Positions 1 through 8,343 of a stretch of DNA of 64,000 bases are shown here, piece by piece. The translations under genes and the position numbers were made by a program. The notes beneath the pieces are model-generated. The model was not told where the DNA came from. It saw only the letters and a program-made list of their open reading frames with translations, and did not search any database. The stretch is from Promicromonospora citrea (GTDB taxonomy: Bacteria > Actinomycetota > Actinomycetes > Actinomycetales > Cellulomonadaceae). The DNA is taken from NCBI RefSeq assembly GCF_013004695.1, contig NZ_JABEMG010000001.1, positions 58,898 to 122,897 of the forward strand. Direction: 5' to 3'. How positions within the stretch are numbered: position 1 is the first letter of the stretch; every line of letters starts with the position of its first letter.

Positions 1-507
1 GGGACCGACTCGGCCGGCTACGGCACGACGTCGGGTGCGCACGGCTCGGACACGCACGGACAGCCGCACGGTGCCGGCGGGTACGTCCCCCCGCCGTCGG
101 GCGGCTCCGCGAACGGCGCCCGCGCCTACCCGTCCCGCCGCGACCTGCACTCGAGCCGCCAGGACGGGCGTCGTGGCCCGCAGCAGAGCCGCTCAGGCGG
201 GCACCCCGGGAAAGGGCGCAGCCTGTCGTCGGACATCCAACGGTGGGTGGGCGAGCTCGAGGACCGGTTCGGCGTCCGGGTGTCCTGGCCGCTCGTCGCG
301 CTGGTGGCCTTGCTCCTCGCCGTCCTCATCATCACGCTGGTGACGGGTGGTGGGGACGACACCGCGTCGGAGCCGTGGGGTTCCTCCCAAATCTCCGCCG
401 AAACGCTGAGGTCCTCAGCAGCGGCCGTTCCCGCCGTTTCTGGGATGATGCTCTTCACCGAGCCGTTTGCCTCCGGGCCGACGGCCACGACATCAAAGGA
501 CGTATGA
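1..507 (+). CDS. C-terminal end of a membrane Ser/Thr kinase (PknA-like), partial
   Basis: The first frame is open from base 1 to the TGA at 505-507; the N-terminal part lies outside the window. Visible are about 85 residues of Gly/Ser/His/Arg-rich linker, one membrane segment (about residues 96-113 of the visible part, rich in V, A, L and I) and a short polar tail. The stop is immediately followed by the GTG start of the PASTA kinase. In actinobacteria the gene directly upstream of pknB is pknA, whose protein has just this layout of kinase domain, flexible linker, membrane anchor and short tail. No kinase motif is visible, so the identification rests on position and architecture. A different membrane protein with a disordered linker is possible. 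Confidence 0.6.
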   Translation, partial: GTDSAGYGTTSGAHGSDTHGQPHGAGGYVPPPSGGSANGARAYPSRRDLHSSRQDGRRGPQQSRSGGHPGKGRSLSSDIQRWVGELEDRFGVRVSWPLVALVALLLAVLIITLVTGGGDDTASEPWGSSQISAETLRSSAAAVPAVSGMMLFTEPFASGPTATTSKDV

Positions 508-2550
508 GTGGTGGACAACACGCCCCGCGTACTCGCCGGCCGCTACGAGGTCGGTGAGCTGGTCGGCCGCGGCGGTATGGCCGAGGTGCACATCGGCCAC
601 GACACCCGCCTCGGTCGCACGGTGGCGATCAAGGTGCTGCGTTCCGACCTGGCCCGTGACCCGTCCTTCCTCACTCGGTTCCGGCGCGAGGCGCAGTCCG
701 CCGCCGCGCTGAACCACCCCGCGGTCGTGGCCGTCTACGACACGGGCGAGGACGTGCACCAGAACGCCCAGGGCGAGGACGTGCACGTGCCGTTCATCGT
801 CATGGAGTACGTGGAGGGCCACACCGTCCGTGACATCCTCACCGACGGCGCCGCGGTGCCGATCGAGGAGGCCGTCGAGATCACCGTCGGCGTGCTCAGC
901 GCGCTCGAGTACTCGCACCACGCCGGCATCGTGCACCGCGACATCAAGCCCGCCAACGTGATGATCACGCCGACGGGTGCGGTCAAGGTGATGGACTTCG
1001 GCATCGCGCGCGCGATGGCCGACTCCGCCGCGACGATGACCCAGACCCACGCCGTCATCGGCACCGCGCAGTACCTCTCGCCGGAGCAGGCGCGCGGCGA
1101 GCAGGTGGACACCCGCTCCGACCTGTACTCGACCGGCTGCATGCTGTTCGAGCTGCTCACGGGGCGGCCGCCGTTCCAGGGCGACTCGCCGGTCGCCGTC
1201 GCCTACCAGCACGTGGGCCAGGAGCCGCAGCGCCCCTCGGAGATCGCCACCGACGTGCCGGAGGTGCTCGACCGCATCACGCTCAAGGCGCTGACGAAGG
1301 ACCGCGACCAGCGGTACAGCACGGCGGCGGAGTTCCGCCGCGACCTGGAGGCCGCGATGCGCGGCGGTCAGGTCACCGCACCCATGGTCGGTGCGGGCGC
1401 CATGATGGGCGCGACCCAGGTGGCCGGCCAGCCCGCCTACGGCGCCACGCAGGTCATGGCGCCGACGCCGAACGCGTGGGGCCCGGCCACCGCCCAGCAG
1501 AGCCCGGTCACGCCGGGCAGCGGGTACCCGGGGCCGGGTGCGCGCCCCGACCAGCGCCAGCCCGAGAAGAAGAGCCGGGCGCTCATGTGGTGGCTGCTCG
1601 GCATCGCCCTGGCGGCCGTGGCGGCGATCGTCATCGCGATGATCGTCAACGGGCAGGACAACGCACCGCAGACCGTGCCTGTGCCGACGATCGCGGAGAA
1701 CCTCACCGCGGACGAGGCACGGCAGCAGATCGAGGCGGCGGGCCTGACGTTCGAGCAGGCCATCGATAAGGACTCCGACCTCGAGGAGGGCCGGACGACC
1801 GGCCGCACGGACCCTGCGGCCGGCGAGGAGGTCGCACCGAGCTCGACCGTCACCGTCTACGTGGCCGGTGCCCCCGGCCAGGTGACGCTGCCCGACCTGA
1901 AGAACCTCAGCGAGGCCGACGCGCGGGCGAAGCTCGAGGAGCTCAAGCTCAACGTCGGTGAGAGCCAGACGGAGAACAGCCCCGACGTCGCCGAGGGCAT
2001 GGTCACCAAGACCGAGCCGGGTGGCGGGCAGACGGTGCAGGAGGGCTCCGACGTGGTGCTCTACCTCTCGACCGGCCAGGTGACCGTCCCCGACCTCGCG
2101 GGGCAGACGCGCGAGGCCGCCGAGCAGCAGCTCAAGTCGCTCGGCCTGAACTTCCAGTTCAAGGACGAGGAGACCGAGGACGTCAACGAGGGCCTGGTGG
2201 TCCGCACCGACCCCACGGGCGACGTCGACCAGCGCTCCTACGTCACGGTCTTCCTCGCGAAGGCGCCGCAGAAGCAGGAGACCACGGTGCCGGTCGACCT
2301 CGTCGGCAAGTCCCTCGAGGAGGCGCAGCTCGCCTGCACCGGCGCGCAGATCAGCTGCCAGCAGGCCTCGGAGGAGCCGTCGGACGTCTTCCCGGAGCCC
2401 GGCACGGTCATCCGCTCCGACCCCGCGCCCGGGTCGCAGGTCGAGGTGGGCTCCTACGTCAACCTCGTCGTGTCGTCGGGTCCCGCGAACGGCGGTGGCG
2501 GCGAAGGTGGCGGCGAGGGCGAGGGTGACGGCGGGGACATCTTCCCGTAG
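508..2550 (+). CDS. pknB: Ser/Thr protein kinase PknB with PASTA repeats
   Basis: Membrane kinase that senses peptidoglycan fragments and muropeptide precursors and phosphorylates division and wall-synthesis proteins. The 680-residue protein has a glycine loop at 19-27 (VGRGGMAEV), catalytic Lys42, HRDIKPAN with Asp145, DFG at 163-165 and activation-loop threonines 178 and 180, matching the autophosphorylated TQT of mycobacterial PknB. A proline/glutamine linker leads to a single membrane segment (358-380). Four extracellular PASTA repeats follow (about 389-655), then a Gly/Glu-rich tail. The GTG start at 508 abuts the preceding stop, so translation is probably coupled. The order kinase - kinase - trpG-like - sortase - DUF881 - crgA is the conserved actinobacterial division cluster. 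Confidence 0.96.
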   Translation: MVDNTPRVLAGRYEVGELVGRGGMAEVHIGHDTRLGRTVAIKVLRSDLARDPSFLTRFRREAQSAAALNHPAVVAVYDTGEDVHQNAQGEDVHVPFIVMEYVEGHTVRDILTDGAAVPIEEAVEITVGVLSALEYSHHAGIVHRDIKPANVMITPTGAVKVMDFGIARAMADSAATMTQTHAVIGTAQYLSPEQARGEQVDTRSDLYSTGCMLFELLTGRPPFQGDSPVAVAYQHVGQEPQRPSEIATDVPEVLDRITLKALTKDRDQRYSTAAEFRRDLEAAMRGGQVTAPMVGAGAMMGATQVAGQPAYGATQVMAPTPNAWGPATAQQSPVTPGSGYPGPGARPDQRQPEKKSRALMWWLLGIALAAVAAIVIAMIVNGQDNAPQTVPVPTIAENLTADEARQQIEAAGLTFEQAIDKDSDLEEGRTTGRTDPAAGEEVAPSSTVTVYVAGAPGQVTLPDLKNLSEADARAKLEELKLNVGESQTENSPDVAEGMVTKTEPGGGQTVQEGSDVVLYLSTGQVTVPDLAGQTREAAEQQLKSLGLNFQFKDEETEDVNEGLVVRTDPTGDVDQRSYVTVFLAKAPQKQETTVPVDLVGKSLEEAQLACTGAQISCQQASEEPSDVFPEPGTVIRSDPAPGSQVEVGSYVNLVVSSGPANGGGGEGGGEGEGDGGDIFP

Positions 2551-2593
2551 CCCCGTCCGGCTCAGGTCCGCAGCAGGGTGATGGCGTCGCAGG

Positions 2594-3253
2594 TCACGAG
2601 GTGACCAGCGGCGCCATTCCCGTCGCCCGCTCGACAGCACCCTCGAGGCCGCAGACCTCCAGCCAGTTGGCGAGCAGCCGGTGGCCGCCCTCCGTGAGCA
2701 CCGACTCGGGGTGGAACTGCACGCCGTGCAGCGGCAGCTCCCGGTGCTGCAGCCCCATCACGATGCCCGACGCCGTCGTGCCCGTGACCTCGAGCTCGTC
2801 CGGGACGCTCTCCGGCGTCACGGCGAGGGAGTGGTAGCGCGTCGCGGTGAACGGGTCCGGGAGGCCGCTGAGCACACCGTGCCCCTCGTGCTCCACGAGG
2901 CTCGTCTTGCCGTGCATGAGCTCGGGCGCGTGGGTGACGGTCGCACCGTAGACCTCGGCGAGCGCCTGGTGCCCCAGGCAGACGCCGAGCATCGGCGTCC
3001 GGCTGCGCGCGCACGCTCGGATGACGTCCTCCGAGGCCCCGGCGTCGGCCGGTGTGCCGGGCCCGGGGGAGACGAGCACGCCGTCGTAGGGCACGGAGGT
3101 GCCGTCGTCGTCGTAGCGGTAACGGCCGTCGGCGTCCGGAGCCGGCACGGCGTCGTTGCGGACGACGACCGTCTCGGCGCCGATCTGGTCGAGGTAGCCG
3201 ACGATCGTGTAGACGAACGAGTCGTAGTTGTCGACGACGAGGATGCGCGTCAT
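2594..3253 (-). CDS. Class I glutamine amidotransferase (TrpG/PabA-like)
   Basis: A 219-residue glutaminase subunit that should supply ammonia to a chorismate-using synthase for anthranilate or 4-amino-4-deoxychorismate. The fold starts with MTRILVVDNYDSF. The oxyanion motif SPGPGTP lies at 62-68, the nucleophile Cys92 in GVCLGHQ, and the His181/Glu183 pair in FHPES. It is convergent with pknB. No partner synthase (trpE or pabB) is present, and this orphan copy next to pknB is conserved across actinobacteria (annotated trpG in Mycobacterium), so its real partner cannot be read from the context. The catalytic triad is intact. Confidence 0.93.
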   Translation of the reverse strand: MTRILVVDNYDSFVYTIVGYLDQIGAETVVVRNDAVPAPDADGRYRYDDDGTSVPYDGVLVSPGPGTPADAGASEDVIRACARSRTPMLGVCLGHQALAEVYGATVTHAPELMHGKTSLVEHEGHGVLSGLPDPFTATRYHSLAVTPESVPDELEVTGTTASGIVMGLQHRELPLHGVQFHPESVLTEGGHRLLANWLEVCGLEGAVERATGMAPLVTS

Positions 3254-3262
3254 GCAGGCATG

Positions 3263-3421
3263 CTACGCGCCGACCGTCGTGTCGTTGAACGGCATGTACT
3301 CGCTGAGCCAGGGGAAGAACTCCGTGAAGCACACGGCGATCACCCCGAACGCGAGCACGAGGCACACGAACGCCTTGAACCACCCCGGGCCGGGGATGGC
3401 CCGCCACAGCAGCCCGTACAT
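3263..3421 (-). CDS. Small conserved membrane protein, unknown function
   Basis: A 52-residue protein starting MYGLLWRAIPG, with one strong hydrophobic segment (about residues 16-38) and a short acidic end. The ATG at 3421 overlaps the TGA of the sortase gene by four bases (ATGA), which fixes the start and implies coupling in the DUF881 - sortase - small protein - amidotransferase operon. A longer reading frame extends upstream but would run into the sortase gene. Function is unknown. Position and coupling suggest an accessory membrane subunit to the sortase or the division machinery, which is an inference only. Confidence 0.72.
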   Translation of the reverse strand: MYGLLWRAIPGPGWFKAFVCLVLAFGVIAVCFTEFFPWLSEYMPFNDTTVGA

Positions 3422-4251
3422 CAGCTCACCAGCTCCTTCGGCATGCCCTCGTCCACGGGCGCCCAGTAGTCGAGCTCGCCGTGCACGATGTACCGCTCGG
3501 TCGCGGAGAACATCGGGTGGCACGAGGTCAGCGTGATGAACCGCTGCGTGAGCTCGGGCATCTCCTGGTCCGCGGTGACGCCGGGCACCGGTGCGATCAC
3601 CTCGACGTTCTGCGGGTAGACGATCTTCGACTCGGTCACCTTGTAGACGTACCAGGTGTCCTCGGTGCGGACCACGACGGCGTCGTCCGGCTTGAGCTCG
3701 GCGATCTTGTTGAACGGCTTGCCGTACGTGGTGCGGTGCGCGGCGACCGCGAAGTTGCCGAGGTCACCCGGCATCGCGGTGCCGACGTAGTGGCCGATGC
3801 CGATGGTGTCCAGCACGGTCGCCTTGTCGGTGCCCTCGGCGACGGGCTTGACGTAGTCGTCGCCGAAGCGGGGGATGTACATCTGCGCGAACAGGGTGCC
3901 GACGCCGGGCTCCTCCATGACGGGCGGCGCGTCCCGGTGCTCCGTGACCGTCGCCGGCCCGGTCGGGGCGTTCTCCCAGTCCATCTCCGCGATGATCTCG
4001 TTCTGCGCACGGGCGCCCTCGACGTCCGTCCACCACAGCTGCCACACGACGAAGAGGCCGAGGACGATACCCGCCGTCACGAGCAGCTCGCCGAGCACGC
4101 CGATCAGCCAGGCGACCGGCCGCATCGGGGTCGCACCGCCCTGCGGTCTGCGCGCGTTGCGGGGACCCATCCCGGACGGTCCCCGCCGGTACGCGATGGG
4201 GAACACCTCCTGGGGCAGGGGCACGTCGTGGCCTGCCTGCGCGTGGGTCAT
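3421..4251 (-). CDS. Class E sortase
   Basis: Membrane transpeptidase of 276 residues expected to cleave LAxTG-type sorting signals and join surface proteins to peptidoglycan. After a polar N-terminal tail there is a single membrane anchor (about 45-73). The catalytic domain carries His172 (AAHRTTYG), the nucleophile Cys244 (TLTSC) and Arg253 (TERY), the sortase triad. The ATG at 4251 overlaps the stop of the DUF881 gene by four bases. The in-frame extension upstream of it would overlap DUF881 heavily and is rejected. Class E sortases are typical of high-GC actinobacteria. Two proteins here (9766-13321 and 20575-21198) end in LAATG plus a membrane segment and are natural substrate candidates. 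Confidence 0.93.
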   Translation of the reverse strand: MTHAQAGHDVPLPQEVFPIAYRRGPSGMGPRNARRPQGGATPMRPVAWLIGVLGELLVTAGIVLGLFVVWQLWWTDVEGARAQNEIIAEMDWENAPTGPATVTEHRDAPPVMEEPGVGTLFAQMYIPRFGDDYVKPVAEGTDKATVLDTIGIGHYVGTAMPGDLGNFAVAAHRTTYGKPFNKIAELKPDDAVVVRTEDTWYVYKVTESKIVYPQNVEVIAPVPGVTADQEMPELTQRFITLTSCHPMFSATERYIVHGELDYWAPVDEGMPKELVS

Positions 4252-5060
4252 CCAAAGACCTCCGTACCCTCGGGAACCGTCGCGTGCTGCAGACCTCCAC
4301 CGTCGTACGCGGGGAGGTCCAGGTGGTCGCTGCGCCGCACGTCCCAGCCGAGGTGCACCCACTCGACGTACTCGAGGTACGTCCGCACACCCTTCGACCG
4401 GTCGAGCGACGCCTCCATCTTCGCCGGGTCACCCACCGCCGTCACCTCGTAGGGGGGTGAGAACACCTTTCCGTGCAGCAGGAGGATGTTCCCGGAGCAC
4501 CGGAACGCCGACGTCGACGTGACGCGCTCGCCCTGGAGCGTCATCGCCTCGGCACCGCCCGCCCACAGGGCGTTGATGACGTGCTGGAGGTCCTGCTGGT
4601 GCACGACCAGGTCGTCGGGCTGCGGCTCGACACCGCCCGGTCCCGCGCCGACCGCCGTGGACGGCGCGTCGTCGAGCGTCACGGTGAGGCCGGGGCCGGA
4701 GACGGGGAGCGACCCCGAGATGACGCCCTCGCGCTCCACGAGGGCGGGGTCGGGGGTGGGCACGGTGGTGCCCGTCCGGGCGGAGAGCGTCTCGATCTCC
4801 TGGTCGAGCCGCTCCGAGCGCTCGCTGAGCTCCGCGACGCGTGCCGTCTCGGTGTCCACGAGCTGGGCGAGGTCCTGCGGGTCCCGCGTGCCGGCGCCGC
4901 CGCCGTCGGCCAGGCGGGCGCTGGCACTGAACATGAGGCCCGCCAGCACGGCCACGCCGCCCACGCTGACCCACGAGCGCCAGCCGGCGTCGAGGGACGC
5001 GCGGAAGAAGCGTCGCGCCCCGCGTGCCGACGACCCCTGCGTCGGCTCGCCTCCGCTCAC
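4248..5060 (-). CDS. DUF881 membrane protein
   Basis: A 270-residue member of the DUF881 family (mycobacterial Rv0012, Bacillus YlxW type). It has a cytoplasmic basic N-terminus, one membrane segment (about 33-50), a coiled-coil-like stretch rich in Glu, Arg and Leu (about 68-95), then the globular DUF881 domain with the characteristic ALWAGGAEAM and PYEVTAVGDP segments. The GTG start follows a GGAGGGG ribosome-binding site. Its place beside crgA and pknB suggests a divisome or wall-synthesis role, but the biochemical function of the family is not established. It is first in a tightly overlapping minus-strand operon with the sortase and the small membrane protein. Confidence 0.9.
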   Translation of the reverse strand: MSGGEPTQGSSARGARRFFRASLDAGWRSWVSVGGVAVLAGLMFSASARLADGGGAGTRDPQDLAQLVDTETARVAELSERSERLDQEIETLSARTGTTVPTPDPALVEREGVISGSLPVSGPGLTVTLDDAPSTAVGAGPGGVEPQPDDLVVHQQDLQHVINALWAGGAEAMTLQGERVTSTSAFRCSGNILLLHGKVFSPPYEVTAVGDPAKMEASLDRSKGVRTYLEYVEWVHLGWDVRRSDHLDLPAYDGGGLQHATVPEGTEVFG

Positions 5061-5204
5061 GTGCCCCTCCTGCCACGATCGTCAAACCTGCGGACACGTC
5101 CGGTCACGCACAAGGCCTGTGGACCACTACGCTAGTCCACGAAGATGCAGACGTCGGCCCGGCACACCCTTGGCGGGGCCATCACCAGGACAGGAGCGCG
5201 TCTC

Positions 5205-5477
5205 GTGCCCGAGTCGAAGTCCCGCAACAAGAAGAAGGCCGCCCCCCGGACGGACAAGTCCGAGGCAAAGGCGCTGATGCCCGGCGAGTCCGTGAACCCG
5301 CGCTGGCTGGCGCCGGTGATGCTCGGCCTGATGATCCTCGGCCTCGCCTGGATCGTGACCTTCTACCTCACGAGCTCGGACCTCCAGCTGCCGATCCCGC
5401 AGATCGGGCAGTGGAACCTCGCCGTGGGCTTCGGGCTGATCATCGTGGGTTTCGGCCTCACCACGCGCTGGAAGTGA
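5205..5477 (+). CDS. crgA: Cell division protein CrgA
   Basis: A 90-residue septation protein with a basic, Lys/Arg-rich cytoplasmic N-terminus and two membrane segments (about 34-54 and 69-86) joined by a short loop containing PQIGQWN, the conserved CrgA arrangement. CrgA binds FtsZ and penicillin-binding proteins and coordinates division with wall synthesis. The GTG at 5205 is chosen because AGGAG (5192-5196) sits eight bases upstream. The frame is open 20 codons further upstream, but without a site, and this length matches the family. It is transcribed divergently from the DUF881-sortase operon. Confidence 0.93.
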   Translation: MPESKSRNKKKAAPRTDKSEAKALMPGESVNPRWLAPVMLGLMILGLAWIVTFYLTSSDLQLPIPQIGQWNLAVGFGLIIVGFGLTTRWK

Positions 5478-5482
5478 CGGCG

Positions 5483-5514
5483 GCTCCGCGGCCGCACAGC
5501 GGCGGCCGCGGAGC
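5483..5514 (+). terminator. Hairpin terminator after crgA
   Basis: A perfect 13-bp GC-rich stem (5483-5495 with 5502-5514, six-base loop) starts five bases after the crgA stop. No T-run follows, as is usual for actinobacterial terminators. Confidence 0.7.
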
Positions 5515-5524
5515 TGTGTCCCCA

Positions 5525-5546
5525 TTTATCCACAGCTGTGGGTAAA
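5525..5546. promoter_or_regulatory. Inverted pair of DnaA boxes between crgA and rhomboid gene
   Basis: A 22-bp near-palindrome holds a perfect consensus DnaA box TTATCCACA (5526-5534) facing a second box TTACCCACA on the other strand (5545-5537). The halves differ from perfect symmetry at one base pair. It lies in the 90-bp gap between crgA and the rhomboid gene, where both genes end, so it is not a promoter for either. DnaA titration or a remote DnaA-binding locus is an inference. Confidence 0.5.
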
Positions 5547-5567
5547 GCTGGGGAAAAGAGGACGGTG

Positions 5568-6455
5568 TCACATCCCCAGGACACCCAGGGACGAGTAGCG
5601 TCCCACCGCCAGCGCGACCAGCACCGCGACGCCCACCACCGGGACGAGCCACGCGACGAGGGCGCGACGCTCCCGCGGCGCGTACGCGTACGCGACCGCG
5701 ACGAGCGCCCCGACGACCAGGCCGCCGAGGTGCGCCTGCCACGAGATCCGCGGCACGAAGAACCCGATCGCCCCGTTGATCGCGAGCAGCACGAGCACCT
5801 GGCCCAGGCTGCGGCCGAGCCGGCGGAGCACCGGGAGCATCGCCCCGAACAGGCCGAACACCATCCCTGACGCGCCCACCACCGGCGTCACCCAGGCCGA
5901 CGACGTGTACGGGTCGCCGGCGAGCAGCAGCACGGCCACCTGACCGCCGACCGCCGCGAGCAGGCAGAGCACGGTGAACCGCAGCCGGCCGAGCAGGGGC
6001 TCGAGGAACTGGCCGGTGATCCACAGGGCGTACATGTTGAACAGGATGTGCAGCGGCGACGTCGAGTGCAGGAACGACGCCGTGAGGAACCGCCATGGCT
6101 CGACCGCTCCGCCCCAGGGCCAGAACCAGAGCAGCTCCGTCCACCGGCCGCCCGTCACGAGCTGCAGGATCCAGCTCACCACGCAGATCCCGATGATGGT
6201 GAACGTGACGACCGGCCGTGCGGCCGTCGTCGTGCCGCCCACGACCCCGCCGAACACCGTGCGGGCGCGGGGTGCGGTGCGGCGCGACTCGCGCACGCAG
6301 TCGACGCACTGCACGCCGACGGCCGCCGGCCGCTGGCACTCCGGGCAGGCAGGCCGCCCGCAGCGTTGGCAGCGCACATAGGCGACACGGTCAGGATGGC
6401 GCGGGCAGACCGGTGGAGCGGCCTCGGTCGGCTCCTCGGCGGCCGGGTCGTTCAT
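5568..6455 (-). CDS. Rhomboid intramembrane serine protease with N-terminal zinc-binding motif
   Basis: A 295-residue membrane protein. The N-terminus carries a B-box-like Cys/His cluster (CPRH, CQRC, CPEC, CVDC between residues 17 and 53), a common extension of actinobacterial rhomboids. A six-helix rhomboid core follows: HxxxN in the HILFN segment (136-140), nucleophile Ser196 in GASG and catalytic His242 in QAHLGG. It is expected to cleave membrane proteins within the bilayer; the substrate is unknown. It corresponds in position to the hypothetical membrane gene between crgA and ppiA in mycobacteria. Confidence 0.93.
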   Translation of the reverse strand: MNDPAAEEPTEAAPPVCPRHPDRVAYVRCQRCGRPACPECQRPAAVGVQCVDCVRESRRTAPRARTVFGGVVGGTTTAARPVVTFTIIGICVVSWILQLVTGGRWTELLWFWPWGGAVEPWRFLTASFLHSTSPLHILFNMYALWITGQFLEPLLGRLRFTVLCLLAAVGGQVAVLLLAGDPYTSSAWVTPVVGASGMVFGLFGAMLPVLRRLGRSLGQVLVLLAINGAIGFFVPRISWQAHLGGLVVGALVAVAYAYAPRERRALVAWLVPVVGVAVLVALAVGRYSSLGVLGM

Positions 6456-6536
6456 CGCGATACGTCCTCAGTCCCCTCGTCACTCAGGGTCGGGCTTCGT
6501 CGGTGGTCCCGGGCCGTGGGCCCGGTGCACCGGCGC

Positions 6537-7076
6537 TCAGCGCTCGATCGTGACCGACGTGATCGTGATGTCCTCGACCGGACGGTCGCCCGGACGGGTG
6601 CGCGTCGTGCCGATGGTGTCGACGACCTGGCGCGACGCGTCGTCCGCGACCTTGCCGAAGATGGTGTGCTTGCCGTTCAGCCACGGCGTCTCGGCCGTGG
6701 TGAGGAAGAACTGCGAGCCGTTGGTGCCCTCGACCTCGCCGGTGACCGGGTTCCGGCGCTTGCCGGCGTTGGCCATCGCGAGCAGGTACTTCTCGGAGAA
6801 CTGCAGCTCCGGGTGGATCTCGTCGTTGAACGTGTAGCCCGGACCGCCGGTCCCCGTCCCCAGCGGGCAGCCGCCCTGGATCATGAAGTCGTCGATCACG
6901 CGGTGGAAGATGAGGCCGTCGTAGAACGGGTCCTTGCGCTCCTCACCTGTCCGCGGGTCCGTCCAGGCCTTCTCACCCATCGCGAGCCCGACGAAGTTCT
7001 CGACCGTCTTGGGCGCGTGGTTCGGGAAGAGCTCGATGCGGATGTCACCGGAGGTGGTGTGCAGGATTGCGAACAT
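6537..7076 (-). CDS. ppiA: Cyclophilin-type peptidyl-prolyl cis-trans isomerase
   Basis: A 179-residue cytoplasmic cyclophilin that isomerises X-Pro bonds. It shows the family core: FHRVIDDFMIQGG with the active-site Arg, GSQFF (substrate-binding Gln and Phe), WLNGKHTIFGKV with the Trp that confers cyclosporin sensitivity, and an acidic/basic actinobacterial insert (GEKAWTDPRTGEERKD) after the first helix. There is no signal peptide. GGGAGGA lies just upstream of the ATG. Position next to the rhomboid gene and the origin-proximal tRNAs matches ppiA of Mycobacterium. Confidence 0.95.
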   Translation of the reverse strand: MFAILHTTSGDIRIELFPNHAPKTVENFVGLAMGEKAWTDPRTGEERKDPFYDGLIFHRVIDDFMIQGGCPLGTGTGGPGYTFNDEIHPELQFSEKYLLAMANAGKRRNPVTGEVEGTNGSQFFLTTAETPWLNGKHTIFGKVADDASRQVVDTIGTTRTRPGDRPVEDITITSVTIER

Positions 7077-7199
7077 GTATCAATCCTCCCACGGAGCGGC
7101 CCGCTGGTGCTGCACCGCCGCCGTCCGGCCTCGCAAGCAAGCGGGGACGGTGGCAGAGTGGCACCTCGAGGAGTTCTTGAACAGTTCGGGGGAAGCTTC

Positions 7200-8264
7200 A
7201 TGACCCGCAAGAAGGTGACCGACCACGTGGACACCAGCAAGATCGACACCGAGAAGGTCAAGGAGAAGGCCGCCGAGGCCACGGCCCTGCTCTCCGACGT
7301 CAGCTCCAGGGCCGCGACGCAGGCCGGAACGCTCGCCGCACAGGCCAAGGACCGCGCCACGTACGCGCGGGACTGGGCCCAGCCGCGCGTGAACGACTTC
7401 GTCGCCTGGCTCACACCCCGTGCCGAGAAGGCCTGGCAGGACAGCCTCCAGGCGGCGGCGCCGCAGGTCGAGAAGGCAGCGACCAAGGCGGCACCGCTCA
7501 TCGACACGGCACACGACAAGCTCGTCGAGGACGTGCTCCCCAAGATGGTCGCTGCGTTCAACGTCGCGGCGGCCAACGCGGCGGCGGCACAGGGCAAGGC
7601 CTCCCTCGCCGAGAGTGTCACCGACGCGGCGGAGAAGGCCCACCGCAAGGGTTCGCGCAAGGGTTGGGTCGTCGCGCTGGTCGCGGGCGGTGCCGCCGTG
7701 GCGGGCTACGTGTTCTGGAAGCGCGCTCAGCCCCAGACCGACCCGTGGGCCGAGCCCTGGGAGCAGGCGGCCGGAGCCGACTACTCCAACGGCACGGCGC
7801 GGGCCTCCGGGGTCGGCGCGGCGGCGGGCTCCGCCGTCGCCAAGGGCCGCGAGGCCGGGGCGAAGGCCGCGCAGACGGCCAAGGACCTCGGCGCGCGCGC
7901 CTACTCCGCCGCGGGCCCTGCGTTCGAGGCGGCCAAGGAGAAGGCGGGGCCGGTCCTCGACGCCGCCAAGGAGAAGGCCGCGCCGGTCATCGACGCGGCC
8001 AAGGCCCGGGTGCAGAAGCCGGGCGACGCGACGGCGGGGTCCGCCGACCTCGCCGGTGAGTCCGGGGCGTCCACGACGGGTGAGCCCGCCGTCAACGCCG
8101 CCGGTACGGCTGCACCTGCCGACGCGTCCGGTGCGTCCACCGCCGCCGGCACGAAGAAGCCGGGCGGGAAGAGCCGGTCCGCCGAGACGCCGATCGCCGA
8201 CGAGGTGGCCGACGCCGCGGCGGACGCGTCGAAGCCGAAGGGCACCGGCGGCAAGCAGGGCTGA
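7200..8264 (+). CDS. Amphipathic repeat-rich protein with one membrane segment, unknown function
   Basis: A 354-residue protein of no family I can name. The N-terminal half (1-150) is rich in Ala, Lys and Asp and predicted to be helical. A single hydrophobic segment follows (about 159-177, WVVALVAGG...), then WKRA and a low-complexity Ala/Lys/Gly/Thr tail. Around residues 240-265 the tail has three tandem 11-residue units of the type AAKEKAGPVLD, reminiscent of the hendecad helices of membrane-binding or apolipoprotein-like proteins; the DNA repeats with a 33-base period. The ATG at 7200 follows GGGGGAAG. It is divergent from ppiA. YtxH-like or stress-related membrane scaffolds are the nearest analogy, without proof. 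Confidence 0.8.
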   Translation: MTRKKVTDHVDTSKIDTEKVKEKAAEATALLSDVSSRAATQAGTLAAQAKDRATYARDWAQPRVNDFVAWLTPRAEKAWQDSLQAAAPQVEKAATKAAPLIDTAHDKLVEDVLPKMVAAFNVAAANAAAAQGKASLAESVTDAAEKAHRKGSRKGWVVALVAGGAAVAGYVFWKRAQPQTDPWAEPWEQAAGADYSNGTARASGVGAAAGSAVAKGREAGAKAAQTAKDLGARAYSAAGPAFEAAKEKAGPVLDAAKEKAAPVIDAAKARVQKPGDATAGSADLAGESGASTTGEPAVNAAGTAAPADASGASTAAGTKKPGGKSRSAETPIADEVADAAADASKPKGTGGKQG

Positions 8265-8280
8265 GACCGCAGGCAGCGCA

Positions 8281-8323
8281 GCGCCCGCCCGGCCGGCACC
8301 TCGAGTGCCGGCCGGGCGGGCGC
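8281..8323. terminator. Strong bidirectional terminator hairpin
   Basis: A perfect 19-bp stem (8281-8299 with 8305-8323) with a five-base loop lies between the convergent repeat protein gene and the GH64 gene, and should stop transcription from both sides. Confidence 0.8.
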
Positions 8324-8343
8324 GCTGTCGTCCCGGTCGGTGC

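Noticed and set aside
1881..2490. PASTA region as a DNA repeat element
   Set aside because: The similarity is at protein-domain level with low nucleotide identity between copies, so it is a tandem protein repeat and not a separate DNA element.
493..2640. A 715-codon minus-strand open frame opposite pknB
   Set aside because: It is the high-GC antisense shadow of the kinase gene; its translation is Arg/Leu/His-rich low complexity with no domain, and pknB has full motif support.
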